Shown here: in pieces, positions 17,677 to 27,405 of the stretch
Layout: each line of letters begins with the position of its first letter
Position numbering within the stretch: position 1 is the first letter of the stretch
Virus record (IMG/VR): IMGVR_UViG_3300037010_002778
Span: 1-54,223 of that record
DNA length: 54,223 nt
Strand: one strand, 5' to 3'
From: a virus
Notes under the pieces: generated by a model
The model's input: the letters and a program-made list of their open reading frames with translations, nothing else
Database searches by the model: none
What the model was told of the DNA's origin: nothing
Translations under genes and position numbers: made by a program

Positions 17677-19176
17677 ATGATACTAAATTTTGAACAATTT
17701 GAACTTTTTGTTCTAATAGAATCTTTATTAAATAGTTCTTTAAATGAACAAACTATAACTTTTTCTGATGATGTTAAAGAAATTTTTAATAAAATTCAAA
17801 ATGAAAATCAAATTGCTTTATTTTTATTGGATCAATTAAGCGCCAAAGGTGAAATGGAAATCGATGGTGAAATAAAGAATGTAGAAGAAGTTTTTGTGCA
17901 TCCTAAAAAATCAGATTTTTTCGAAATTCACTACACAAAGCCAAATGGTTCAAAAGCAAAACAAGAAATGAAAGTTGGAAAATTTATAACAGCTTTGTTG
18001 GATCAAATAAAGAACAAAAAAATTCATGTCAAACCTAACGATATAGAAGCTTTTGTTAAAAAAGTTTATGCTTATAGAGAGTCTGGTGGTCAAGTTGATA
18101 CAGATTATGAATATGCATTAGTTGATGGTAAAGACATAAATAAGTATTATTTAGAGTCAAATTCGGAATGTCTTTCTGGAGGCCTTGGTGGATCTTGTAT
18201 GAGACATAAAGAAACAAATGAATTTGTAAATGTTTATGCTAATGAATTTAAGCAATTTGTTAAATTACTTGTAAAAAGAAATAAAATGACTGATAAAATA
18301 GTTGCAAGAGCATTACTTTGGAAAACAGATCAAGGAATGTATTTAGATCGTATTTATGCTTCTGATGACAAAATTATTGAAGAGATGATGGAATATGCAA
18401 AAAAAGCATATAAAATTAAAGAAGCGTATAATATGAAAGAATTTAGTAAAGATTTTACAGTTACAATTAAAATGAATTCTAAATTTAAGCCTAAATATAT
18501 GCCTTATTTAGATACTTTCAAACGTGCTGTTTATAATACAGACAAAAAAGAATTTATATTATGTACAGTTGATACGTTAAATAAAATTACTAAAAATATT
18601 GAAAAGCATATTGAATATACATTTAATAAAGTAAATGGTACGTATGAAGAAAAAATAACAAATAATTATTTTATTGAAAAATATCCTTGGCTTGGAGATG
18701 CTAAATATTCTAGAGATTCTGTTTTTGATGAAAAAGATGGTGATCTTATTTTCAAATCTGGAACTTGGATAGATGGTTATTGGTCTGAAGGTATTTGGGA
18801 AGATGGTATTTGGGAAAATGGAACTTGGCGCACTGGTATTTGGAAAAATGGAGAATGGAAAAATGGAGAATGGCAATATGGAGAATGGAGAAATGGAAAA
18901 TGGAAAAATGGTATTTGGAAAAGTGGAACTTGGGATGACGGAACTTGGGAAGATGGAACTTGGAAAAATGGAGCTTGGGAAGATGGTGTTTGGGTAAATG
19001 GAACTTGGGAAAAAGGTATGTGGAGAAATGGAGAATGGAAAAATGGAATTTGGAAAAAAGGTACTTGGCAAAAAGGAACTTGGAAAAAAGGAACTTGGGA
19101 AGATGGAAAATGGAAAGGTGGAACATGGGAAAAAGGAATTTGGAAAAACGGCGAAGGTAAACCTGAAAATGCATAA
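17677..19176 (+). CDS. W-repeat paralogue 1: conserved phage domain plus 26 G-x-W-x-x repeats
   Basis: 499 residues. Residues 1-255 are almost identical in the five tandem copies and include LSGGLGGSCMRH, the ARALLWKTDQGMYLDRIY block and a helix EEMMEYAKKAYK. I have a general impression that this GSCMR...RALLW...DRIY block recurs in phage proteins of unknown function. Residues ~260-360 are more variable. From 362 on there are about 26 five-residue units G-x-W-x-x (GIWED, GTWEN, GEWKN), likely a repetitive beta structure. The N-terminus MILNFEQFELFVLIES resembles a head-targeting leader. No catalytic residues are evident. Confidence 0.75.
   Translation: MILNFEQFELFVLIESLLNSSLNEQTITFSDDVKEIFNKIQNENQIALFLLDQLSAKGEMEIDGEIKNVEEVFVHPKKSDFFEIHYTKPNGSKAKQEMKVGKFITALLDQIKNKKIHVKPNDIEAFVKKVYAYRESGGQVDTDYEYALVDGKDINKYYLESNSECLSGGLGGSCMRHKETNEFVNVYANEFKQFVKLLVKRNKMTDKIVARALLWKTDQGMYLDRIYASDDKIIEEMMEYAKKAYKIKEAYNMKEFSKDFTVTIKMNSKFKPKYMPYLDTFKRAVYNTDKKEFILCTVDTLNKITKNIEKHIEYTFNKVNGTYEEKITNNYFIEKYPWLGDAKYSRDSVFDEKDGDLIFKSGTWIDGYWSEGIWEDGIWENGTWRTGIWKNGEWKNGEWQYGEWRNGKWKNGIWKSGTWDDGTWEDGTWKNGAWEDGVWVNGTWEKGMWRNGEWKNGIWKKGTWQKGTWKKGTWEDGKWKGGTWEKGIWKNGEGKPENA
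18760..19149 (+). repeat. 15-base repeat array, 26 units (copy 1)
   Basis: In-frame units of 15 bases of the type GGAACTTGGGAAGAT encode G-x-W-x-x. The block from about 18835 to 18912 (units GEWKN, GEWQY, GEWRN, GKWKN) is nearly identical to one in copy 5. Confidence 0.9.
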
Positions 19177-19193
19177 AAATAAATAAAATAAAT

Positions 19194-20597
19194 ATGATAT
19201 TAAATTTTGAACAATTTGAGCTTTTTGTTCTAATAGAATCTTTATTAAATAATTTTTTAAACGAACAAACTATAATTTTTTCTGATAATATTAAAGAAAT
19301 TTTTAACAAAATTCAAAATGAAAATCAAATTGCTTTATTTTTATTAGATCAATTAAGTGCCAAAGGTGAAATGGAAATCGATGGTGAAATAAAGAATGTA
19401 GAGGAAGTTTTTGTACATCCTAAAAAATCAGATTTTTTTGAAATTCACTACACGAAACCTAATGGTTCTAAAGCAAAACAAGAAATGAAAATTGGAAAGT
19501 TTATAACAGCTTTATTGGATCAAATAAAGAACAAAAAAATACATGTTAAGCCTAATGATATAGAAGTTTTTGTTAAAAAAGTTTATGCTTATAGAGAATC
19601 AGGCGGTCAAGTTGATACAAATTATGAATATGTACTTGTTGATGATAAAGATATAAATAAGTATTATTTAGAGTCAAATTCGGAATGTCTTTCTGGAGGT
19701 CTTGGCGGATCTTGTATGAGACATAAAGAAAAAAATGAATTTGTAAATGTTTATGCTAATGAATTTAAGCAATTTGTTAAATTACTTGTAAAAAGAAATA
19801 AAATAACTGATAAAATAGTTGCAAGAGCATTACTTTGGAAAACAGATCAAGGAATGTATTTAGATCGTATTTATGCTTCTGATGATAAAATTGTTGAAGA
19901 GATGATGGAATATGCAAAAAAAGCATATAAAATTAAAGAAGCATACGATATGAAAATAAGAAAAAAAGATTTTACAATTACAAGTAAAATGGATTCTGAA
20001 TTTAAACCTAAATACATGCCTTATTTAGATACTTTTAAGTATGCTATTTATAATGTAAATAAAAAAGAGTTTATATTATGCACAAATTATACATTTGATA
20101 AAATTATTGAAAATTTTGACTATTTTGTAGTATATTTCAAATATACATTTGAAAGTACAGAAGGTAACTATACAAAAAGAAAACAATTCGGTTATTTTAT
20201 TGAAAAATATCGTTGGCTTGAAGATGTTAAATATTCTAAAGATTCTGTTATTACTGAAAAAGGTGATGAACTTGTTTTCAAATCTGGAATTTGGATAGAT
20301 GGTTATTGGTCTGCAGGCATTTGGGAAGATGGTATTTGGAAAAATGGAACCTGGGAAAATGGAACTTGGAATAAAGGAACTTGGGAAGATGGTATTTGGA
20401 AAAATGGAACCTGGGAAAATGGAACTTGGAATAAAGGAACTTGGGAAGATGGAATTTGGAAAGATGGAATTTGGAAAAATGGAATTTGGGAAAATGGAAC
20501 TTGGGAAAATGGAATTTGGGAAGATGGAGAATGGAAAGGTGGAACATGGAAAAAAGGAACTTGGAAAAATGGTAAAGGTAAACCTGAAAATGCATAA
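19194..20597 (+). CDS. W-repeat paralogue 2: conserved domain plus 19 repeats
   Basis: 467 residues, same architecture as copy 1, separated from it by 17 bases of AT-rich sequence without a Shine-Dalgarno site. The N-terminal domain is nearly identical. The linker (about 295-360) is the most divergent of the five (FDYFVVYFKYTFESTEG). The repeat tail starts at residue 365 with 19 units, the shortest of the family, and ends in the shared GKGKPENA. Confidence 0.75.
   Translation: MILNFEQFELFVLIESLLNNFLNEQTIIFSDNIKEIFNKIQNENQIALFLLDQLSAKGEMEIDGEIKNVEEVFVHPKKSDFFEIHYTKPNGSKAKQEMKIGKFITALLDQIKNKKIHVKPNDIEVFVKKVYAYRESGGQVDTNYEYVLVDDKDINKYYLESNSECLSGGLGGSCMRHKEKNEFVNVYANEFKQFVKLLVKRNKITDKIVARALLWKTDQGMYLDRIYASDDKIVEEMMEYAKKAYKIKEAYDMKIRKKDFTITSKMDSEFKPKYMPYLDTFKYAIYNVNKKEFILCTNYTFDKIIENFDYFVVYFKYTFESTEGNYTKRKQFGYFIEKYRWLEDVKYSKDSVITEKGDELVFKSGIWIDGYWSAGIWEDGIWKNGTWENGTWNKGTWEDGIWKNGTWENGTWNKGTWEDGIWKDGIWKNGIWENGTWENGIWEDGEWKGGTWKKGTWKNGKGKPENA
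20286..20570 (+). repeat. 15-base repeat array, 19 units (copy 2), with exact 60-base duplication
   Basis: Between 20321 and 20452 the DNA repeats exactly with a 60-base period (four units: GIWKN, GTWEN, GTWNK, GTWED), including a silent GGAACC variant in both copies. This indicates a very recent in-frame expansion. Confidence 0.92.
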
Positions 20598-20613
20598 AAA
20601 AATAAAATAAAAT

Positions 20614-22050
20614 ATGATACTAAATTTTAAACAATTTGAACTTTTTGTTCTAATAGAATCTTTATTAAATAACTCTTTAAACGAACAAACTATAACTTTT
20701 TCTGAAGATGTTAAAGAAATTTTTAATAAAATTCAAAATGAAAATCAAATTGCTTTATTTTTATTGGATCAATTAAGCGCCAAAGGTGAAATGGAAATTG
20801 ATGGTGAAATAAAGAATGTAGAAGAAGTTTTTGTGCATCCTAAAAAATCAGATTTTTTCGAAATTCACTACACAAAGCCAAATGGTTCAAAAGCAAAACA
20901 AGAAATGAAAGTTGGAAAATTTATAACAGCTTTGTTGGATCAAATAAAGAACAAAAAAATTCATGTCAAACCTAACGATATAGAAGCTTTTGTTAAAAAA
21001 ATTTATGCTTATAGAGAGTCAGGCGGTCAAATTGATACAGATTATGAATATGCACTTGTTGATGATAAAGATATAAATAAGTATTATTTAGAGTCAAATT
21101 CGGAATGTCTTTCTGGAGGTCTTGGTGGATCTTGTATGAGACATAAAGAAAAAAATGAATTTGTAAGTGTTTATGCTAATGAATTTAAATCAGTTGTTAA
21201 ATTACTTGTAAAAAGAAATAAAATGACTGATAAAATAATTGCAAGAGCACTACTTTGGAAAACAGATCAAGGAATGTATTTAGATCGTATTTATGCTTCT
21301 GATGACAAAATTGTTGAAGAAATAATGGAATATGCAAAAAAAGCATATAAAATTAAAGATGCGTATGATATGAAAAAATTTAATAAAAATTTTACAGTTA
21401 CAATTAAAATGGATTCTAAATTTAAGCCTAAATATATGCCTTATTTAGATACTTTTGAAAGTGCTATTTATGATAAAAGTAAAAAAGAATTTATTTTATG
21501 TACAATTGATACATTAAATAAAGTTACTCAAAATATCGAAAAATATATTGAATATACATTCAATAAAACAGATGGTACATATGAAGAAAAAATAACAAAT
21601 TATTTTATTAAAAAATTTGCTTGGTTAAAAGATGCTAAATATTCTGAAGATTCTGTTTTTGATGAAAAAGACAATAATCTTATTTTTAAATCTGGGACTT
21701 GGATCGATGGTTATTGGTTTAATGGTATTTGGGAAGATGGTATTTGGGAAAACGGGACCTGGAAAAATGGAATTTGGGAAAATGGAGTTTGGAAAGATGG
21801 TATTTGGTATAAAGGAACTTGGGAATATGGTACTTGGGAAGATGGCACATGGAAAGATGGTATTTGGAAAAATGGTATTTGGAAAGATGGCTCTTGGTAT
21901 AAAGGAACTTGGGAAAAAGGAACTTGGAGAGATGGAATTTGGAATAATGGTATTTGGAAAGATGGAACTTGGAAAAACGGAGAATGGTATAATGGAACTT
22001 GGGAAAAAGGAACTTGGGAAGATGGTGAAGGTAAACCTGAAAATGCATAA
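20614..22050 (+). CDS. W-repeat paralogue 3: conserved domain plus 22 repeats
   Basis: 478 residues, same architecture. The N-terminal domain differs from copy 1 by scattered substitutions (e.g. FKSVVKLLVKRN in place of FKQFVKLLVKRN, a variant shared with copy 4). The tail starts at residue 361 and has about 22 units, with several Y-containing variants (GIWYK, GTWEY, GSWYK). It starts 16 bases after copy 2. Confidence 0.75.
   Translation: MILNFKQFELFVLIESLLNNSLNEQTITFSEDVKEIFNKIQNENQIALFLLDQLSAKGEMEIDGEIKNVEEVFVHPKKSDFFEIHYTKPNGSKAKQEMKVGKFITALLDQIKNKKIHVKPNDIEAFVKKIYAYRESGGQIDTDYEYALVDDKDINKYYLESNSECLSGGLGGSCMRHKEKNEFVSVYANEFKSVVKLLVKRNKMTDKIIARALLWKTDQGMYLDRIYASDDKIVEEIMEYAKKAYKIKDAYDMKKFNKNFTVTIKMDSKFKPKYMPYLDTFESAIYDKSKKEFILCTIDTLNKVTQNIEKYIEYTFNKTDGTYEEKITNYFIKKFAWLKDAKYSEDSVFDEKDNNLIFKSGTWIDGYWFNGIWEDGIWENGTWKNGIWENGVWKDGIWYKGTWEYGTWEDGTWKDGIWKNGIWKDGSWYKGTWEKGTWRDGIWNNGIWKDGTWKNGEWYNGTWEKGTWEDGEGKPENA
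21694..22023 (+). repeat. 15-base repeat array, 22 units (copy 3)
   Basis: In-frame G-x-W-x-x units as in the other copies. Order and composition of units differ from neighbours, although the flanks (start at AAATCTGG, end at GGTAAACCTGAAAATGCA) are the same. Confidence 0.88.
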
Positions 22051-22067
22051 AAATAAACAAAATAAAT

Positions 22068-23504
22068 ATGATACTAAATTTTGAACAATTTGAACTTTTT
22101 GTTCTAATAGAATCTTTGTTAAATAGTTCTTTAAATGAACAAATTATAACTTTTTCTGATGATGTTAAAGAAATTTTTAATAAAATTCAAAACGAAAATC
22201 AAATAGCTTTGTTTTTATTGGATCAATTAAGTGCTAAAGGTGAAATGGAGATCGATGGTGAAATAAAGAATGTAGAAGAAGTTTTTGTGCATCCTAAGAA
22301 ATCTGATTTTTTTGAAATTCATTATACAAAACCTAATGGCTCTAAAGCAAAACAAGAAATGAAAATTGGAAAATTCATAACAGCTTTGTTGGATCAAATA
22401 AAGAACAATAAAATACATATTAAACCTAATGACATAGAAGCCTTTGTTAAAAAAGTTTATGCTTATAGAGAGTCGGGTGGTCAAGTTGATACAGATTATG
22501 AATATGCACTAGTTGATGATAAAGATATAAATAAGTATTATTTAGAGTCAAATTCCGAATGCCTTTCTGGAGGTCTTGGTGGATCATGTATGAGATACGA
22601 GAAAAGAAATAAATTTGTAAGTGTTTATGCTAACGAATTTAAATCAGTTGTTAAATTACTTATAAAAAGAAATAAAACAACAGATAAAATAGTTGCAAGG
22701 GCACTACTTTGGAAAACAGATCAAGGAATGTATTTAGATCGTATTTATGCTTCTGATGACAAAATCATTGAAGAGATGATGGAGTATGCAAAAAAAGCAT
22801 ATAAAATTCAAGAAGCGTATAATATGAAAAAAATAAAAAAAGATTTTACAATTACAATCAAAATGGATTCTAAATTTAAACCAGAATATATGCCTTATTT
22901 AGATACTTTTAATCATGCTGTTTATAATATAAATAAAAAAGAATTTACATTATGTACCGATGACACAATAGATAAAGTTATTAAAAATGTTGAAAAATAT
23001 ATAGAATATACATTTAATAAAACAGATGGTACATACGAAAAAAAAATAATAAATTATTTTATTAAAAAATTTGATTGGTTAAAAGATGCTAAATATTCTA
23101 ACGATTCTGTTTTCGAAGAAAAAGACAATAAACTTGTTTTCAAATCTGGAATTTGGGAAGATGGTATTTGGGAAAATGGAATTTGGGAGAATGGAACTTT
23201 TGAAAAAGGTGTTTGGGAAGATGGTATTTGGGAAAATGGAATTTGGGAAAATGGTGTTTGGGATAAAGGAACTTGGGAAAATGGAACTTGGAAAGATGGA
23301 ACTTGGAAAAAAGGTACTTGGAATGATGGAATTTGGATAGATGGTTATTGGAAAGATGGCGTTTGGAATAAAGGAACTTGGGAAAATGGAGAATGGAAAG
23401 ATGGAATTTGGAAAGATGGAATTTGGAAAAATGGATGGTGGAGAAATGGAACTTGGGAAAAAGGAACTTGGGAAAAAGGTGAAGGTAAGCCTGAAAATGC
23501 ATAA
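22068..23504 (+). CDS. W-repeat paralogue 4: conserved domain plus 22 repeats
   Basis: 478 residues, same architecture. It has YEKRNKFVSVYANEF in the region after the GSCMR motif, unlike the HKE(T/K)NEF of copies 1-3. The tail from residue 361 has about 22 units and lacks the initial TWIDGYW found in the other copies; that unit pair appears instead in the middle of its tail, a rearrangement. One unit has Phe for Trp (GTFEK). Confidence 0.75.
   Translation: MILNFEQFELFVLIESLLNSSLNEQIITFSDDVKEIFNKIQNENQIALFLLDQLSAKGEMEIDGEIKNVEEVFVHPKKSDFFEIHYTKPNGSKAKQEMKIGKFITALLDQIKNNKIHIKPNDIEAFVKKVYAYRESGGQVDTDYEYALVDDKDINKYYLESNSECLSGGLGGSCMRYEKRNKFVSVYANEFKSVVKLLIKRNKTTDKIVARALLWKTDQGMYLDRIYASDDKIIEEMMEYAKKAYKIQEAYNMKKIKKDFTITIKMDSKFKPEYMPYLDTFNHAVYNINKKEFTLCTDDTIDKVIKNVEKYIEYTFNKTDGTYEKKIINYFIKKFDWLKDAKYSNDSVFEEKDNKLVFKSGIWEDGIWENGIWENGTFEKGVWEDGIWENGIWENGVWDKGTWENGTWKDGTWKKGTWNDGIWIDGYWKDGVWNKGTWENGEWKDGIWKDGIWKNGWWRNGTWEKGTWEKGEGKPENA
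23148..23477 (+). repeat. 15-base repeat array, 22 units (copy 4)
   Basis: In-frame G-x-W-x-x units. The WIDGYW pair lies internally (about 23332-23350) instead of at the start, consistent with shuffling of units by recombination. Confidence 0.88.
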
Positions 23505-23517
23505 AAATAAATAAAAT

Positions 23518-25098
23518 ATGATACTTAATTTCGAACAATTTGAACTTTTTATTTTAATAGAATCTTTATTAAACAATTTTTTAAACGAACAAACTATAAC
23601 TTTTTCTGAAGATGTTAAAGAAATTTTCAATAAAATTCAAAACGAAAATCAAATAGCTTTGTTTTTATTAGATCAATTAAGTGCAAAAGGTGAAATGGAG
23701 ATTGATGGTGAAATAAAAAATGTAGAAGAAGTTTTTGTGCATCCAAATAAATCAGATTTTTTTGAAATTCACTACACAAAACCTAATGGTTCTAAAGCAA
23801 AACAAGAAATGAAAATTGGAAAGTTTATAACAGCTTTATTAGATCAAATAAAAAATAAAAAAATACATGTTAAACCTAATGACATAGAAGCTTTTGTTAA
23901 AAAGATTTATGCTTATAGAGAATCAGATGGTCAAGTTGATACAGATTATGAATACGCATTAGTTGATGGTAAAGACATAAATAAGTATTATTTAGAGTCA
24001 AATTCCGAATGCCTTTCTGGAGGTCTTGGTGGATCTTGTATGAGACATAAAAAAACAAATGAATTTGTAAATGTTTATGCTAATGAATTTAAACAATTTG
24101 TTAAATTACTTGTAAAAAGAAATAAAACGACTGATAAAATAGTTGCAAGAGCACTACTTTGGAAAACAGATCAAGGAATGTATTTAGATCGTATTTACAC
24201 TACCGACAATAAAATTATTGAAGAGATGATGGAGTATGCAAAAAAAGCATATAAAATTCAAGAAGCGTATGATATGAAAAAAATAAAAAAAGATTTTACA
24301 ATTACAAGTAAAATGAATTCTAAATTTGAACCCGAATATATGCCTTATTTAGATACTTTTGATCATGCTGTTTATAATACAGACAAAAAAGAATTTATTT
24401 TATGTACAGAAGATACATTTAATAAAGTTATTAAAAACATTGATTCTAATGTAGAATATATTATATATACATTTTATAGTATAAGTGGTAAGTATACAAC
24501 AAAAAAATCTAGTTATTTTATTGAAAAATATTATTGGCTTGGAAAAGCTAAATATTCTAGAGATTCTGTTTTTGCTGAAGAAGACGATGAATTTGTTTTT
24601 AAATCTGGAACTTGGATAGATGGTTATTGGCATGAAGGTATTTGGGAAGATAGTGTTTGGGAAAATGGAATTTGGCGTAGTGGTATTTGGAAAAATGGAG
24701 AATGGAAAAACGGAGAATGGCAATATGGAGAATGGAGAAATGGAAAATGGAAAAATGGTGTTTGGAAAAATGGAACTTTTAAAAATGGAACTTGGAATGA
24801 TGGAACTTGGGAAGATGGAGAATGGAAAGGTGGAACATGGAAAAAAGGAACTTGGGAAAAAGGTTTTTGGGAAAATGGAACTTGGGAAAATGGAACTTGG
24901 AAAAGAGGAACTTGGAAAGATGGAACTTGGAAAGATGGAACTTGGAAAAATGGAATTTGGGAAAATGGAATTTGGAAAGGTGGAATGTGGGAAAATGGAA
25001 CTTGGGAAGATGGAATTTGGGAAGATGGAGAATGGAAAGGTGGAACATGGAAAAAAGGAACTTGGAAAAATGGTAAAGGCAAACCTAAAAATGCATAA
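23518..25098 (+). CDS. W-repeat paralogue 5: conserved domain plus 31 repeats
   Basis: 526 residues, the longest copy. The N-terminal domain matches the others. The linker (about 300-360) carries its own insert-like stretch (VEYIIYTFYSISGKYTT). The tail from residue 364 has about 31 units. Its early units resemble copy 1 and its last units resemble copy 2, so the tail looks mosaic. It ends in GKGKPKNA and is 14 bases before the next gene. Confidence 0.75.
   Translation: MILNFEQFELFILIESLLNNFLNEQTITFSEDVKEIFNKIQNENQIALFLLDQLSAKGEMEIDGEIKNVEEVFVHPNKSDFFEIHYTKPNGSKAKQEMKIGKFITALLDQIKNKKIHVKPNDIEAFVKKIYAYRESDGQVDTDYEYALVDGKDINKYYLESNSECLSGGLGGSCMRHKKTNEFVNVYANEFKQFVKLLVKRNKTTDKIVARALLWKTDQGMYLDRIYTTDNKIIEEMMEYAKKAYKIQEAYDMKKIKKDFTITSKMNSKFEPEYMPYLDTFDHAVYNTDKKEFILCTEDTFNKVIKNIDSNVEYIIYTFYSISGKYTTKKSSYFIEKYYWLGKAKYSRDSVFAEEDDEFVFKSGTWIDGYWHEGIWEDSVWENGIWRSGIWKNGEWKNGEWQYGEWRNGKWKNGVWKNGTFKNGTWNDGTWEDGEWKGGTWKKGTWEKGFWENGTWENGTWKRGTWKDGTWKDGTWKNGIWENGIWKGGMWENGTWEDGIWEDGEWKGGTWKKGTWKNGKGKPKNA
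24607..25071 (+). repeat. 15-base repeat array, 31 units (copy 5)
   Basis: In-frame G-x-W-x-x units. About 24679-24770 is nearly identical to the block near 18835-18912 in copy 1, and the last ~75 bases match the end of copy 2 almost base for base. Confidence 0.9.
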
Positions 25099-25112
25099 AA
25101 AATCAAATAAAC

Positions 25113-25784
25113 ATGAATTATTCTGAAATTTTATCACCTTTAACAGCTTATAAAATTATTGAACATTCTCAAGGATGGGAACGTTCTGGTATTGAATCTT
25201 ATAGATATTTTCAAAAGGAGTATTTTAGACCTAAAAAAAATCCAAAATCTGATATAGTAACAAATTTTAAATTTTTAATACCAGGGCGAATTTATACTTA
25301 TAAATATAATCCTTTATATAAAGATGAATTAGATTTTTATGATAAAAGACCAATTACATTAATAATAAAACATTATATTCATCCAAATACTGGTAATAAT
25401 TTACAATTAGGAATTAATTTAAATTTTATACCAAGAGAAATTAGAGTTTATATTTTGGAATCGATATGGAATTCATTTAAAAATGTTATAAGTCAAGATT
25501 TAGAGAGAAGACAATTAGATGATAATCCTAAATTAAGACAAACTTTATTATTTACTGATAATTTTGATTATTATGGACTTTTAGAATATTTATTAGGAAC
25601 TATCGCTAAAACAAATTGGAAATTTGCAATAAGACAATATATATGGGGTAGAATATTGAATGCAAAATTTATAGATTATACCGATTGGCATCATATAGGT
25701 TTTTTAGAGTCAAAAGATATTGTAGGAATTTCTGAAAGAGAACTTTTAAAAATCTATTGGAACAAAAAAAATAAAATAAAATAA
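25113..25784 (+). CDS. Conserved phage protein of unknown function, upstream of portal
   Basis: 223 residues. The core has LIPGRIYTYKYNPLYKDEL, FYDKRPITLII and LQLGINLNFIPREIR, a pattern (PG-x-x-Y-x-Y-x-P ... YD-x-x-P ... G-x-NL-x-x-xP) that I recognise from T4-like and other large phages without a firm function. A second helical part follows with several Trp. Its place next to the portal gene suggests a virion or assembly role. Confidence 0.5.
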   Translation: MNYSEILSPLTAYKIIEHSQGWERSGIESYRYFQKEYFRPKKNPKSDIVTNFKFLIPGRIYTYKYNPLYKDELDFYDKRPITLIIKHYIHPNTGNNLQLGINLNFIPREIRVYILESIWNSFKNVISQDLERRQLDDNPKLRQTLLFTDNFDYYGLLEYLLGTIAKTNWKFAIRQYIWGRILNAKFIDYTDWHHIGFLESKDIVGISERELLKIYWNKKNKIK

Positions 25785-25813
25785 AATAAAAAAACTTTAA
25801 AAGTGGGAGTGAA

Positions 25814-27379
25814 ATGGCAGGTTTTATAAAAAGATTAGGCAATAGTACTTTAGTTACAGGTATTTCTGATACTATAAGAAATATTTCAAATTTAGGTATG
25901 AAATATGATGATAAAGTAGTGTCAATGTCAAAAGCCGTAGGAGTAACTGAAGCACAATTTTCCGCCGAAGGTCCATTACCGCAAGATTTACTATATTCGT
26001 TAGCAATGAGCGATATAGGACCTAAAAAATATATTGCTTTTTTCGATAAAGATTATAAAAGTAGAAGAGAATTTTTAAGAAAATTCGCAATGAATGGTGA
26101 AATTGAATGGATTCTTGATACTATAACTGATGAAACTATAGTATATGATGAAAAAAACTTTTTTTGTAGACCTGATACAACAGGTATAGTTAATCATATA
26201 AAAGAAGAACTAAAAGATGAAATTTTAAATAAAATAGAGAATAATTTTAAATGGATTTATAATGCATTTCACTTTAATGATGATATTTCAGCTTGGCAAA
26301 TATTTAAGCAATTTTTAATTGATGGTTTTTTGTCATTTGAGATAATTTATAATGAAAAAGGTGATAAAATTTTAGGTTTTAAAGAATTAGATCCTACTTC
26401 TTTAAGACCAGCTGTTATAAATACTCCAAATGGTTTTAAAAGAGTTTGGATGCAATACGAGGAAATACCAAATTTAAAAAGACAATTATTAGATTCTCAA
26501 ATTATTTATATTTCTTATTCAAAAGGCTCAATTGTTTCAAGAGCTTCTTATACTGAGAGACTTGTAAGATCATTTAATTTATTAAGAATGATGGAAAATA
26601 CAAGGTTAATATGGAATTTAATGAATTCTACTTATAGAATGAAAATGGTTGTTCCAATAGGAACAAAATCAGTACAAAAAGCAAAGGAGTCGTTAAATGA
26701 ATTATTAGCTATTTATAAAGAAGATATTTATTTAGATTCAGATTCTGGTGAATTGTTAATAAATGGTAAACCTTCAATGCAATTTTATAAAAATTATTTA
26801 TTTCCAAGTAAAAATGGAGAACAACCTGACATAGAAACAATTGCATCTGATGGACCTGATTTAAATTCCACTGAATCATTACAATATTTTTTGGATAAAT
26901 TAAAACAGGATTCAGAAATTCCTTTTTCACGTTGGGATAAATCATCTGGAGCAGCTTGGGCAATAGGAGCTGATGGATTAGATAGAGAAGAAATTAGATT
27001 TGCAAAACTTATAAATAGATTTAGATCAGTATATCAAGAAATTATTGTAAAGCCTCTTTGGATACAAATGTCGTTGGATTATCCTGAATTAGCCGACGAT
27101 GAAATTTTTAAATCAAATTTAGGTATAAAATTTAATAAGGATAATGTTTTTGAGGAAATGAAAAATATTGAAATAGCTCAAAAACGTCTTGAATTTATGA
27201 CAACTATGAAAGATTATACAATGAACGATGGTAGTACACCATATTTTGATGCAGAATTTTTAGTTAAATATTTGCAGTTGTCAAAAGATGAATTAGATGA
27301 AAATGCAGCTATTAAAAAGAAAAATTTAACAACAGATGCAAAAGATGCTGATACAGCTGCAACTACAGGAAGTTGGTAA
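25814..27379 (+). CDS. 20: Portal vertex protein gp20
   Basis: 521 residues, near T4 gp20 (524). Diagnostic stretches are FDKDYKSRREFLRKFAMNGE, LGFKELDPTSLRP, YTERLVRSFNLLRMMENTR, LDSDSGELLINGKPSMQF, YKNYLFPSKNGEQPDIETI and QYFLDKLKQDSEIPFSRWD, which parallel the gp20 segments around the stem and crown. It forms the dodecameric ring through which DNA is packaged and to which the tail attaches. A good ribosome site (GTGGGAG, nine bases before the ATG) is one of the strongest in the region, fitting a highly expressed structural gene. Confidence 0.9.
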   Translation: MAGFIKRLGNSTLVTGISDTIRNISNLGMKYDDKVVSMSKAVGVTEAQFSAEGPLPQDLLYSLAMSDIGPKKYIAFFDKDYKSRREFLRKFAMNGEIEWILDTITDETIVYDEKNFFCRPDTTGIVNHIKEELKDEILNKIENNFKWIYNAFHFNDDISAWQIFKQFLIDGFLSFEIIYNEKGDKILGFKELDPTSLRPAVINTPNGFKRVWMQYEEIPNLKRQLLDSQIIYISYSKGSIVSRASYTERLVRSFNLLRMMENTRLIWNLMNSTYRMKMVVPIGTKSVQKAKESLNELLAIYKEDIYLDSDSGELLINGKPSMQFYKNYLFPSKNGEQPDIETIASDGPDLNSTESLQYFLDKLKQDSEIPFSRWDKSSGAAWAIGADGLDREEIRFAKLINRFRSVYQEIIVKPLWIQMSLDYPELADDEIFKSNLGIKFNKDNVFEEMKNIEIAQKRLEFMTTMKDYTMNDGSTPYFDAEFLVKYLQLSKDELDENAAIKKKNLTTDAKDADTAATTGSW

Positions 27380-27405
27380 AAAAAATAAAATTATAAATTT
27401 AAAAT

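Noticed and set aside
18577-25137. Many long antisense and alternate-frame open frames in the W-repeat genes
   Set aside because: A 15-base repeat without stop codons stays open in several frames; the products are low-complexity (FPSSIFPNS or KFHFSKF types). Only the frame with the conserved N-terminal domain is real.
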